Positions 7,907 to 16,341 of a stretch of 64,000 nucleotides of DNA are shown piece after piece. Position 1 is the first letter of the stretch. The number at the start of each line of letters is the position of its first letter. The notes below the pieces were generated by a model. The model searched no databases, was not told the DNA's origin, and saw only the letters and a list, made by a program, of their open reading frames with translations. The stretch is from Flavobacteriales bacterium (GTDB lineage: Bacteria; Bacteroidota; Bacteroidia; Flavobacteriales_F; PHOS-HE28), in the NCBI GenBank assembly GCA_020635655.1, contig JACJZI010000013.1:46650-110649 (forward strand), read 5' to 3'. Both the position numbers and the translations under genes were made by a program.

Positions 7907-10900
7907 GTGCCCGACCGCTCCCGGACCCGCGCCATTGCTTCGCTCATCGCGATCCTTGCCCTGTGCGTCCCTGCGCTGCGGGCGCAGTTCTACAACGGTG
8001 CGCAACAGGAGTTCGGCAAGAACCGGGTGCAGTACCAGGACTTTCTCTGGCAGTACTACCGGTTCGACCGGATGGAGACCTACTTCTACAAGGGAGGACG
8101 CGACATCGCCCGCTATGTGGCGCTGAGCGCGCACAAGCACCTGAAGGAGCTCGAGAAGGAACTGGACATCAGCATCGACGACCGGATCCAGTTCATCGTG
8201 TACAATTCGATGTCGGACCTCCGGCAGAGCAACATCGGGATCACCGGTGACGAGCAGTACAACATCGGCGGGGTGACCCGTATCGTGGGCACCAAGGTGT
8301 TCGTGTACTACGAGGGCGATCATGATCTGCTGGACCAGCAGGTCCGCAGTGGCATCGCACAGGTCCTGATCGATCAGATGATGTATGGCGGCAATTGGCG
8401 CGAGGTGCTCAAGAACAGTACCCTGCTCAATCTGCCGGAATGGTTCACCAAGGGCCTGGTGGCCCATGTCAGTGGGCCGATGAACGCATTGGATGCCAGT
8501 CGTTTACGAGATGGGATACTCACGGGCCGGTTCGACAAGTTCAACCGGCTGGAGGGTGATGATGCCGTGCTTGTCGGACAGGCCATATGGAACTATGTGG
8601 CGGATGTCTATGGATCGAGCGTGATCCCCAACATCCTCTATATGACCCGGGTCAGCCGGAACCCCGAGAGCGGTTTTCTCTATGTCCTGGGGATCCCCCT
8701 GCGCACACTGTCCAAGGAGTGCCTTGCCTATTACAAGGACCGTTTCGGGAAGGATGATCATACCCGGAAGGAGGCCGATCTGCAGGAACTGCCCATCCGC
8801 ACGCGTAAGAACACCACCTACGCGCAGTTCATGCTGAGCCCGGATGGACGGTATGCGGCCTATACCAGCAACGAGATGGGCCAGTACAAGGTCTGGCTGT
8901 ACGATATCGCCGCTCAGAAAAGGAAAAAGCTCATCAAGGGAGAGAAGAAGCTGGACCGCATTGTGGACCGGTCCTATCCTGTGCTGGCCTGGCATCCCGG
9001 CAGCAAGGCCCTGTCGTTCGCCGTGGAGCGCAAGGGCGAACTCTACCTGAAGACCTACACGCTCGACGATCATAGGACCACGACCCATCCGGTCTTCATG
9101 CTCGACAAGATCCTGGGCATGGACTATTCGCCGGATGGGCGGAACATGATCTTCAGCGGGGTGGTCGACGGCCGTACGGACCTCTACTACTATTACCTCA
9201 TCGGCAACCGGCAGGAGCAGCTGACGAACGACCCTTACGACGACCTTGATCCCCGGTTCGTAAACGAGGGACGCTCCATCATTTTCACCAGTGACCGTCC
9301 GGACGATACGCTGCGCGTGCTGCCTCCAAGCGGTGACGTGGCCTTGATCAACGGCAACAAGGATGTCTTCCTTTTCGATCTCGCCACACGGTCCCCCATA
9401 TTGAAGCGCCTGACGGACACGCCTTCGGCCAATGAGGTCCAGCCGGCCCAATACGACAGTGTGAACTACACCTATCTGAGCGACGCCGATGGTACCATGG
9501 ACCGGTATCTCGTCCGCTACGACAGTGCCATCGCACGCATCGACACGTCGATCCATTATCGCTACTATGCACGGGAGAGGCGGATCACCGGTTGGCAACG
9601 TGCGATCCTGGAACAAAGCGTGCGTGCGGATCGGGGTCGCTTCGCCCAGCTGATGTTCGAAGGGGGCAGATATCGCTTCCAGGTCGGTGCCATGCAGGAG
9701 GCCGGTGAGGATGGCGGACCACGATCCGGGGGAACAAGGGATGAGGCTCCCCCGGAACGCCTGGTCAACGGAGTGGTCACCAATGACATGACCCCCGTCG
9801 TGAAGGTGGATGCACAGCGCCCGGATGTGCCCGATCAGGAACGTGTGGATATCCGCAACTATGTGTTCAGCGACGAATCCTCAGCACCCCGGAAGCCGGG
9901 GGACCAGCCGCCATCGGAAGCGCCCGGCCCCCGTGTTGCGACAGTATCCCACCCTACAACGGATTCCCTGGCATCCAAGCCCCTGCAGTTCCCCGAGCAG
10001 CGGAACTACAACGTCAATTTCGCCACGGATGCGGTGCTGACCCAGGTGGACAACAGCTACTCCGGCGAGTTCTACCAACCGTTCACGGGCCCGGGCAATC
10101 TCAACCCGGGCCTCAGTGCCCTCATGCAGATGGGCATCAGCGATCTCTTCGAGGACTACAAGATCGTCGGTGGCATCCGCCTTGCGTTAAGCCTCAACAA
10201 CTTCGACTATTCGTTGAGCTATGAGAACCTCAGGCATCGCCTGGACCGGAAGATCATCCTGCAGCGACAGACGCTTCAAGGGGTTTCGGACATCGGCGTG
10301 GTGAAGGTCCAGACTCACCAGGCCATCTACCAGCTCAGCTGGCCGTTCAGTGAGCTGGCCAGTCTGCGGACCACGTTGTTGTACCGCAATGACCGGTACG
10401 TGCTGCAGAGCACAGACCTGGGCACGCTGCAGACGCCGAACCATTACGAGAACCAGCTCGGCGCACGACTGGCCTATGTGTACGACAGCTCGATCCCCCT
10501 CGGCCTGAACCTCTATACCGGATGGAAGGCGAAGGTCTTCGGTGAATACTATCAGCAGCCGGATGTCAAGCAGAGCGACATGGCCGTGTTCGGACTCGAC
10601 ATCCGTCATTCCCTGCGCGTGCACCGTGACATGATCTGGGTGAACCGCCTTGCCGGAAGCACCTCGCTCGGGAACCGTCGTGTCATCTTCTTCCTGGGCG
10701 GGGTCGACAACTGGCTCTTTCCGAAGGTGGACAACACGATCCCGATCGACTTCGATCAGAACTACTATTTCCAGGCGAACGCCACACCGATGCGCGGTTT
10801 CTACTACAACGCACGGAACGGCACTTCTTTCGGGGTGTTCAACACCGAGCTCCGGTTCCCCGTGTTCCGGTATCTGCTCGATCGGCCGATCCGTTCCGAC

Positions 10901-11182
10901 TTCCTGCAGAACTTCCAGCTTGTCGGTTTTGGCGATGCGGGCGTGGCCTGGACCGGAAGCGACCCCTATTCGGAGGACAACACCTTCAACCAACAGGTGG
11001 TCCATCACAACCCGCTCACCATCACGATCAAGAACCAGCGCGAACCCATCCTGAGCAGTTTCGGGTTCGGGATCCGTACGCGGCTGCTTGGCTATTTCGT
11101 GCGTGCCGACGCCGCCTGGGGGATCGACGACGGTGTGATTCTCGATCCGCTGGTGCACATCTCGCTCAGCCTCGATATCTGA
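7907..11182 (+). CDS. TolB-like propeller plus outer-membrane barrel protein with an inactive peptidase-like N-domain
   Basis: The product has about 1091 residues and a signal peptide ending near ALRAQF. Residues about 30-260 resemble a gluzincin (peptidase MA-type) domain, but the zinc motif is lost: where HExxH is expected there is VRSGIAQVLIDQ (about residues 146-157), and LPEWFTKGL (about 176) has Lys where the Glu ligand normally sits. Residues about 300-570 hold TolB/PD40 propeller repeats (YAQFMLSPDGRYAAYTSN, GMDYSPDGRNMIFSG, DLDPRFVNEGRSIIFTSDRPDD). After a linker (about 600-690), the C-terminal 350 residues look like a BamA/TamA-type barrel (YLLDRPIRSDFLQNFQLVGFGDAGVAW). The GTG start at 7907 gives the signal peptide. 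Such proteins are usually named translocation protein TolB in Bacteroidota; the function is unproven. Confidence 0.8.
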   Translation: MPDRSRTRAIASLIAILALCVPALRAQFYNGAQQEFGKNRVQYQDFLWQYYRFDRMETYFYKGGRDIARYVALSAHKHLKELEKELDISIDDRIQFIVYNSMSDLRQSNIGITGDEQYNIGGVTRIVGTKVFVYYEGDHDLLDQQVRSGIAQVLIDQMMYGGNWREVLKNSTLLNLPEWFTKGLVAHVSGPMNALDASRLRDGILTGRFDKFNRLEGDDAVLVGQAIWNYVADVYGSSVIPNILYMTRVSRNPESGFLYVLGIPLRTLSKECLAYYKDRFGKDDHTRKEADLQELPIRTRKNTTYAQFMLSPDGRYAAYTSNEMGQYKVWLYDIAAQKRKKLIKGEKKLDRIVDRSYPVLAWHPGSKALSFAVERKGELYLKTYTLDDHRTTTHPVFMLDKILGMDYSPDGRNMIFSGVVDGRTDLYYYYLIGNRQEQLTNDPYDDLDPRFVNEGRSIIFTSDRPDDTLRVLPPSGDVALINGNKDVFLFDLATRSPILKRLTDTPSANEVQPAQYDSVNYTYLSDADGTMDRYLVRYDSAIARIDTSIHYRYYARERRITGWQRAILEQSVRADRGRFAQLMFEGGRYRFQVGAMQEAGEDGGPRSGGTRDEAPPERLVNGVVTNDMTPVVKVDAQRPDVPDQERVDIRNYVFSDESSAPRKPGDQPPSEAPGPRVATVSHPTTDSLASKPLQFPEQRNYNVNFATDAVLTQVDNSYSGEFYQPFTGPGNLNPGLSALMQMGISDLFEDYKIVGGIRLALSLNNFDYSLSYENLRHRLDRKIILQRQTLQGVSDIGVVKVQTHQAIYQLSWPFSELASLRTTLLYRNDRYVLQSTDLGTLQTPNHYENQLGARLAYVYDSSIPLGLNLYTGWKAKVFGEYYQQPDVKQSDMAVFGLDIRHSLRVHRDMIWVNRLAGSTSLGNRRVIFFLGGVDNWLFPKVDNTIPIDFDQNYYFQANATPMRGFYYNARNGTSFGVFNTELRFPVFRYLLDRPIRSDFLQNFQLVGFGDAGVAWTGSDPYSEDNTFNQQVVHHNPLTITIKNQREPILSSFGFGIRTRLLGYFVRADAAWGIDDGVILDPLVHISLSLDI

Positions 11183-11185
11183 ACC

Positions 11186-11554
11186 ATGTCCATCAGCACC
11201 CTGATCATTCTGGTCCTCATTGGCGTCCTGGCCGGTATACTCAGTGGGTTCGTTGGCGTAGGTGGGGGCATCATCATCGTTCCTGGCCTGGTCTACATCA
11301 TGGGAATGGACCAGCACCATGCCCAGGGTACGAGCCTCGCCGTGCTCCTGCTGCCGGTCGGCATACTCGCCGTGATGAACTACTACCGCGCCGGTACCGT
11401 GGACATCAAGGCGGCGGCGTTGATCGCCGTCGCTTTCGTGGCCGGTGGTTACCTCGGCAGCCGCTGGTCGCTGGCCCTGCCGGAGATCGCGGTGAAACGC
11501 GTCTTCGGGGCCCTGATGCTCCTGGCCGCGCTCAAGCTCATCCTCAGCAAGTGA
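11186..11554 (+). CDS. Half-length TauE/SafE-type membrane permease
   Basis: The product has 122 residues, about half the length of ordinary TauE/SafE sulfite exporters, which contain two repeats of this unit. The glycine-rich motif LSGFVGVGGGIIIVPGLVY and the later GTSLAVLLLPVGILAV are classic for one repeat, and about four membrane segments are visible. The frame is intact and the protein ends cleanly, so it is probably a natural single-repeat form that dimerises rather than a fragment. It starts four bases after the TolB-like gene and its stop overlaps the next GTG (GTGA). The substrate is unknown, possibly a small sulfur or organic anion. Confidence 0.85.
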   Translation: MSISTLIILVLIGVLAGILSGFVGVGGGIIIVPGLVYIMGMDQHHAQGTSLAVLLLPVGILAVMNYYRAGTVDIKAAALIAVAFVAGGYLGSRWSLALPEIAVKRVFGALMLLAALKLILSK

Positions 11555-12735
11555 TCGAAGCGGTCCGCGCGGGAGCCCAACGCATGCGTGAGGACCTGGT
11601 GCGCATGCGTCGCCATCTGCACGCCCACCCGGAGGCCAGTTTCGCCGAGCATGCCACCGCTGCGTTCGTGATCGAACAACTGCGTGCGGTCGGGGTCGAA
11701 CTGCGCGATGGTGTGGCCGGCACAGGTATCGTGGCGCTGGTGCGGGGGGAGGCAGCATCATCCGACCATTGTTTCGCGCTGCGTGCCGACCTGGATGCGC
11801 TGCCGATACAGGAGCAGGGGGACAGGCCCTACGTCAGTCGGAACGCAGGGTGGATGCATGCATGCGGCCACGACGCGCACACCGCCATGGTCCTCGGCGC
11901 GGCCCGGCTGCTGCGCGACCTGCGCGCGCAGTGGAGCGGAAAGGTCCTGCTCGTCTTCCAGCCTGGCGAGGAACGCATCCCCGGCGGAGCAAGTCTCATG
12001 CTGAAGGCCGGTGCACTTGACGATCCGCGCCCGACGGGGATCATCGGTCAGCATGTGACACCGGAACTGGGGACCGGCACCATCGGTTTCCATGAGGGAC
12101 CGTTCATGGCCAGCAGCGATGAACTCTTTATTACCGTGATCGGTCGCGGAGGACATGCCGCCAGGCCGGACGCACTGATCGACCCGATCGGCATCGCCGC
12201 GCACCTGTTGCTGGCCTTGCGGGAGGAATTCACGGGGATGCATCCGGATGCGGACAAGTTGCTCGCTTTCGGCCGGGTGATCGCCGACGGCGCGACGAAC
12301 GTGGTGCCGGACGAGGTGCACATCGCCGGTACGTTGCGTGCTTTCGACGAGGAGGTGCGCGAGAAGGTGCATCGCTGGCTGCCCGAACGTGCACAGGCCA
12401 TCGCGCGCGTTCACGGCGGCGATTGCCGGGTCGAAGTGCGCAAGGGCTATCCCGTGCTGGTGAACGATCCCGGATTGTCACGCCGCATGCGCGCGGTGGC
12501 CAGTGAACTGCTGGGCCCCGGGGGGGTGATCGATGTCGACCGACGGATGGGAAGCGAGGATTTCGCCTTTTACACGCATGCCATGCCCGGTTGCTTCATG
12601 CGGCTGGGCACGGGGAACACCACGAAGGGCATTTCCACCGGACTGCATACAGCGACATTCGACATCGACGAGGACGCACTGCCGATCGGTTGCGCCATGC
12701 TGACTGCCGGTGCGCTGAGCGAGCTCGCCGAGTGA
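11551..12735 (+). CDS. M20 family amidohydrolase
   Basis: This is a metal-dependent amidohydrolase of the M20D group (N-acyl-L-amino acid amidohydrolase or hippurate hydrolase type), 394 residues. Visible motifs are RRHLHAHPEASFAEH at the start, LRADLDALPIQE, the metal site GWMHACGHDAHTAMVLGAA, and QPGEERIPGGA with the catalytic Glu pair. The dimerisation domain carries GRGGHAARPDALIDPI and the end has RMGSEDFAFY with another metal ligand. The GTG start overlaps the stop of the TauE-like gene, indicating translational coupling. The acyl substrate cannot be told from sequence. Confidence 0.93.
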   Translation: MIEAVRAGAQRMREDLVRMRRHLHAHPEASFAEHATAAFVIEQLRAVGVELRDGVAGTGIVALVRGEAASSDHCFALRADLDALPIQEQGDRPYVSRNAGWMHACGHDAHTAMVLGAARLLRDLRAQWSGKVLLVFQPGEERIPGGASLMLKAGALDDPRPTGIIGQHVTPELGTGTIGFHEGPFMASSDELFITVIGRGGHAARPDALIDPIGIAAHLLLALREEFTGMHPDADKLLAFGRVIADGATNVVPDEVHIAGTLRAFDEEVREKVHRWLPERAQAIARVHGGDCRVEVRKGYPVLVNDPGLSRRMRAVASELLGPGGVIDVDRRMGSEDFAFYTHAMPGCFMRLGTGNTTKGISTGLHTATFDIDEDALPIGCAMLTAGALSELAE

Positions 12736-12781
12736 GGTCTTTTTGGGGATCGGTCCGGCGGCCTTCAGCGGGGTCGTGCCG

Positions 12782-12789
12782 TACATTGG
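12782..12789 (+). promoter_or_regulatory. Possible -7 box for the 12823 gene
   Basis: TACATTGG resembles TAnnTTTG with one mismatch and lies upstream of both candidate starts (GTG 12802, ATG 12823). Confidence 0.35.
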
Positions 12790-12822
12790 TCCTTCCCGAA
12801 CGTGACCTCAAGCGATACGGCC

Positions 12823-13020
12823 ATGCGAAATGGAAAAAGAACATACCCGCTCCCCATCATACTTGGTGGCTTGGTGATGGGGGCATCCTGGGTGCTGCAC
12901 CGCTACTTCGCCACTTCGGACCTCATTGATGGCCTGCTCAAGGGGGTGGGCGTGGGTCTGATGATCGGCAGCCTGGTGCTCATGTCCCGGAAGCGGAAGT
13001 GCATCACGGAGGAAGCTTAA
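12823..13020 (+). CDS. Small two-segment membrane protein
   Basis: The product has 65 residues from the ATG at 12823, or 72 from a GTG at 12802. Two hydrophobic segments (LPIILGGLVMGASWVLH and VGVGLMIGSLVLMS) flank a short loop, and a basic tail RKRKCITEE follows. No family is recognised. The gene lies alone between the M20 gene and the convergent recQ. It has plausible codon use and a weak upstream promoter box. It could be a membrane microprotein; the call rests on composition only. Confidence 0.5.
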   Translation: MRNGKRTYPLPIILGGLVMGASWVLHRYFATSDLIDGLLKGVGVGLMIGSLVLMSRKRKCITEEA

Positions 13021-13113
13021 CGGAAATATGCGGGCCCGCCGCCGGTATCGTTCTCCGTGTCCGTTCCCTTGTCCGCTTGAAATTCCCCGACGATCGCTCC
13101 TCGGACCTGCGCC

Positions 13114-15297
13114 CTAGTTGGCCACCTCGCTCAGGAACCTGATCCGCATCAACCGGACCTCCTCCTCGCTCACGTCGCCGTTGAACTCATCCACGGCCGC
13201 ATCGATCGAATCGGTCTCGGCCTCACGGAAGTAGTCCATGATCTCGTCCTGCAGGTCACCGTCGAGCACCTCGTCCACGTGGTAGCTGATGTCGAGCTTC
13301 GTGCCGCTCATCACAATGCTCTCCAGTTCGTGCAGCAACTGCACCAACGTGAGCCCCTTGGCGCGTGCAATGGAGTCGAGCGGTAGTTTCCGATCGATGT
13401 TCTGGATGATCTGGACCTTCGATCCGCTCTTGTTCACCACGGACCGCACGACCACCTCCTCGGTGCGTTCGATCTCGTTCTCATCCACGTATCGGGCGAT
13501 CATGTCGGCGAACGGCTTGCCATACTTCTGGGCCTTGCCCGGTCCCACTCCCGTAATGTGCGTCAACTCCTCGACCGTGACCGGATAGCGGATGGTCATC
13601 TCCTCCAGGCTGGGGTCCTGGAAGAGCACATAGGGCGCCAGTTTGAATTTGCGCGCCTGTTGTTGTCGCAGGTCCTTCAACATGGCCATCAGCTTTTCAT
13701 CAGCGGCCCCGCCGCGTGAAGGCCCGCCCTCGTCACCACCTTCGTCGAATTCGCTGAAGTCGCGCTCCTTCAGGAAGGGAACGGCATGCGGCTTCTTCAT
13801 GAACTTCCGTCCCTTCTCCGTGATCGTCAGGATGCCGTAGGTCTCGATGTCCTTCTCCAGGTAGCCGTCCACGATGGCCTGGCGTACGATCCCCTGCCAG
13901 TAGCGTGCGTCGTGGTCATTGCCTTTACCGTAGCTCTCGAGCTGTCCGCCCTTGTAGGTCTTCATTTCGCTGCTTTCCGTGCCGGTCAGCAGGTCGCAGA
14001 GGAACTTGGCCCGGTGCCGCTCCTTGCTCTCCTGCACGGCGTCGAGCAGCATTTCCAATGACTCCCTGGCGTCGAAGCTCTCCTTGGGGTACAGACAGTT
14101 GTCGCAGGCCCCGCAGTTGTCGCCCTCCAGTTCTTCTCCGAAGTAATGCAGCAGGAACCTGCGGCGGCACATGCTCGTCTCGGCGTAGCTCACGGTCTCC
14201 TGCAGAAGCTGCTTGCCGATCTCCTGCTCGGCCACCGGCTTGCCCTGGAGGAACTTCTCCAGCTTTTCGATGTCCTTGTAGCTGTAGAACGCCACGCATC
14301 GGCCTTCACCACCGTCCCGCCCAGCACGGCCGGTCTCCTGGTAGTAGCTCTCCAGGCTCTTGGGGATGTCGTGGTGGATCACAAAACGCACGTCCGGTTT
14401 GTCGATCCCCATTCCGAAGGCGATCGTGGCCACGATCACATCGACGTTCTCCATGAGGAACTGGTCCTGGTGGTCCGCACGCTGGGCGGCATCCATGCCG
14501 GCATGGTAGGGCAGCGCCTTGATGCCGTTCACCTTCAGCGTTTCGGCGATCTCCTCGACCTTCTTCCGGCTAAGGCAATAGATGATGCCGGAGCGGCCTT
14601 CGTACTGCTTCACGAAGCGGATGATCTCCCGGGCCACCTGCACCTTGGGCCGCACCTCGTAGTACAGGTTGGGCCGGTTGAAGGAGGCTTTGAACACGCG
14701 CGCCTTGGGGATGTCCAGGTTCTTCAGGATGTCCTCCTGCACCTTTTCGGTGGCCGTGGCCGTCAGCGCGATCACCGGCACGCGTTTGATCTCGTCGAAG
14801 ATGGTGCGCAGGCGGCGGTACTCGGGCCGGAAGTCATGGCCCCATTCGCTGATGCAATGTGCTTCGTCAATGGCGAAGAAGCTGATGTGGATGTCGGTCA
14901 GGAACTCGATGTTCTCCCTCTTGGTGAGGGATTCCGGGGCCACATAGAGGAGCTTGGTCCGGCCATCCTTGATATCCTTCTTCACACGAAGGGCTTCGTT
15001 CCGGGATAGTGAGCTGTTCAGGAAATGGGCGACCCCGCTGTCGGTGCTGAAGCTGCGCAGGGCGTCCACCTGGTTCTTCATCAGGGCGATGAGGGGCGAT
15101 ACTACGATGGCGGTGCCTTCGCTCATCAGGGCGGGCAGTTGATAACAGAGGCTCTTGCCACCGCCGGTGGGCATGATCACGAAAGTGTCGTGGCCGTCCA
15201 GTATGCTCTGGATGATGGCCTCTTGTTCCCCCTTGAAGGTGCTGAATCCGAAGAACTGTTCCAGCGCGTCGCGCGCCGAGAGAGCTAGGTCGTTCAT
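13114..15297 (-). CDS. recQ: ATP-dependent DNA helicase RecQ
   Basis: This superfamily 2 3'-5' DNA helicase acts in recombination and replication repair. The 727-residue protein has Walker A MPTGGGKSLCYQLPA (about residue 40), DEAHCISEWGHDFRPEY as motif II plus the aromatic-rich loop, TATATEKV as motif III and YYQETGRAGRDG as motif VI. The zinc-binding region has cysteines in CRRRFLLHYFGE and CGACDNC, followed by an RQC winged helix. An HRDC domain (about residues 520-600) contains ITGVGPGKAQKYGKPF. An acidic tail of about 120 residues follows, as in other Bacteroidota RecQ proteins. It is divergent from tatC across 195 bases; only a weak TACTTTTA promoter candidate was seen. Confidence 0.97.
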   Translation of the reverse strand: MNDLALSARDALEQFFGFSTFKGEQEAIIQSILDGHDTFVIMPTGGGKSLCYQLPALMSEGTAIVVSPLIALMKNQVDALRSFSTDSGVAHFLNSSLSRNEALRVKKDIKDGRTKLLYVAPESLTKRENIEFLTDIHISFFAIDEAHCISEWGHDFRPEYRRLRTIFDEIKRVPVIALTATATEKVQEDILKNLDIPKARVFKASFNRPNLYYEVRPKVQVAREIIRFVKQYEGRSGIIYCLSRKKVEEIAETLKVNGIKALPYHAGMDAAQRADHQDQFLMENVDVIVATIAFGMGIDKPDVRFVIHHDIPKSLESYYQETGRAGRDGGEGRCVAFYSYKDIEKLEKFLQGKPVAEQEIGKQLLQETVSYAETSMCRRRFLLHYFGEELEGDNCGACDNCLYPKESFDARESLEMLLDAVQESKERHRAKFLCDLLTGTESSEMKTYKGGQLESYGKGNDHDARYWQGIVRQAIVDGYLEKDIETYGILTITEKGRKFMKKPHAVPFLKERDFSEFDEGGDEGGPSRGGAADEKLMAMLKDLRQQQARKFKLAPYVLFQDPSLEEMTIRYPVTVEELTHITGVGPGKAQKYGKPFADMIARYVDENEIERTEEVVVRSVVNKSGSKVQIIQNIDRKLPLDSIARAKGLTLVQLLHELESIVMSGTKLDISYHVDEVLDGDLQDEIMDYFREAETDSIDAAVDEFNGDVSEEEVRLMRIRFLSEVAN

Positions 15298-15465
15298 GTA
15301 TGACTGGGTGCGAACGGATCGGTTCCGGTCGTGTTCTTAAAAGTACGGCGCGCTAACGGATCATTGCGCCGCCTTTCCCAAAAGATCGTTAACGCGATCG
15401 ATGAAGGAATGTTCCCGCCCGTTGGACCTTGCGATCGCACCGCAGGAAGCGCCGTGGGGGGCGGC

Positions 15466-15473
15466 TATCTTTG
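15466..15473 (+). promoter_or_regulatory. -7 promoter box for tatC
   Basis: TATCTTTG is a perfect TAnnTTTG match ending 19 bases before the tatC ATG. Confidence 0.65.
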
Positions 15474-15492
15474 GCGCTTCCCGGTTGCACGT

Positions 15493-16341
15493 ATGGCGGC
15501 GGAGGCGGGTCACAAAGAAATGACGTTCCTGGAGCACCTGGAGGAGCTCCGTTGGACGCTGGTCCGATCGGCCGTGGCCATCGTGATCGGCATGGTGGCG
15601 GCCTTTGTCGGCAAGGAGTTCGTGTTCGACAAGGTGGTCCTTGCCGCCCGCAGCCCGGATTTCATCACCTATCGGGCGCTGTGCTGGCTCTCCCGGCGAT
15701 CGGGCCTGGGTGAAGGGCTCTGCATCCATGATCTGGGTTTCGATCTTCAGAACATCACCATGTCGGGCCAGTTCATCACGCACCTGATGGTGTCCTTTGT
15801 GGCAGGCCTGATCATCGCCTCACCATACGTGTTCTGGGAGATCTGGCGGTTCATCGCGCCCGGTCTGCAGGTGACGGAGCGCCGCATTGGGCGCTACGCG
15901 GTCGGCTTCGCTTCGCTTCTTTTCCTGGCAGGTGCCGCCTTCGGCTATTATGTGATGGCCCCCATGAGCATCCAGTTCCTGGGGGGCTATCAGGTCAGCG
16001 CTTCGGTGCGCAACATGATCTCACTGGACAGCTACATCTCCACGGTGACCTCCATCCCATTGTGGAGCGGACTGGTGTTCGAGCTTCCCCTGATCGTATA
16101 CGTACTGGCCCGGCTCGGGCTCGTGGGGCCGGACATGTTGCGGGCCTACCGCCGCCATGCCTACGTGGGCATCCTGGTCGTGGCGGCCATCATCACACCC
16201 CCTGATGTCACGAGCCAGGTCCTCGTGTCATTGCCGCTGATCGCGCTCTACGAGGGGGGGATCATGCTGGCCGCTCGGGAGGAAAGGAAGTATCTGCGTC
16301 GGACCGGTCAAACCCCGGAGGAGAGCCGGTCCGGGAAGTGA
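15493..16341 (+). CDS. tatC: Sec-independent translocase subunit TatC
   Basis: TatC is the multi-spanning receptor of the twin-arginine export pathway for folded proteins in the inner membrane. The product has 282 residues and six predicted membrane spans. The N-terminal signature EMTFLEHLEELRWTLVRSA and the later FELPLIVYVLARLGLV are diagnostic. The ATG at 15493 was chosen over a 54-codon longer frame because family similarity begins at MTFLEHLEEL and a perfect promoter box lies just upstream. No tatA/tatB is in the window. The stop overlaps the next ATG by one base (TGATG), so tatC heads an operon with the DUF5686 gene and lptB. Confidence 0.96.
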   Translation: MAAEAGHKEMTFLEHLEELRWTLVRSAVAIVIGMVAAFVGKEFVFDKVVLAARSPDFITYRALCWLSRRSGLGEGLCIHDLGFDLQNITMSGQFITHLMVSFVAGLIIASPYVFWEIWRFIAPGLQVTERRIGRYAVGFASLLFLAGAAFGYYVMAPMSIQFLGGYQVSASVRNMISLDSYISTVTSIPLWSGLVFELPLIVYVLARLGLVGPDMLRAYRRHAYVGILVVAAIITPPDVTSQVLVSLPLIALYEGGIMLAAREERKYLRRTGQTPEESRSGK

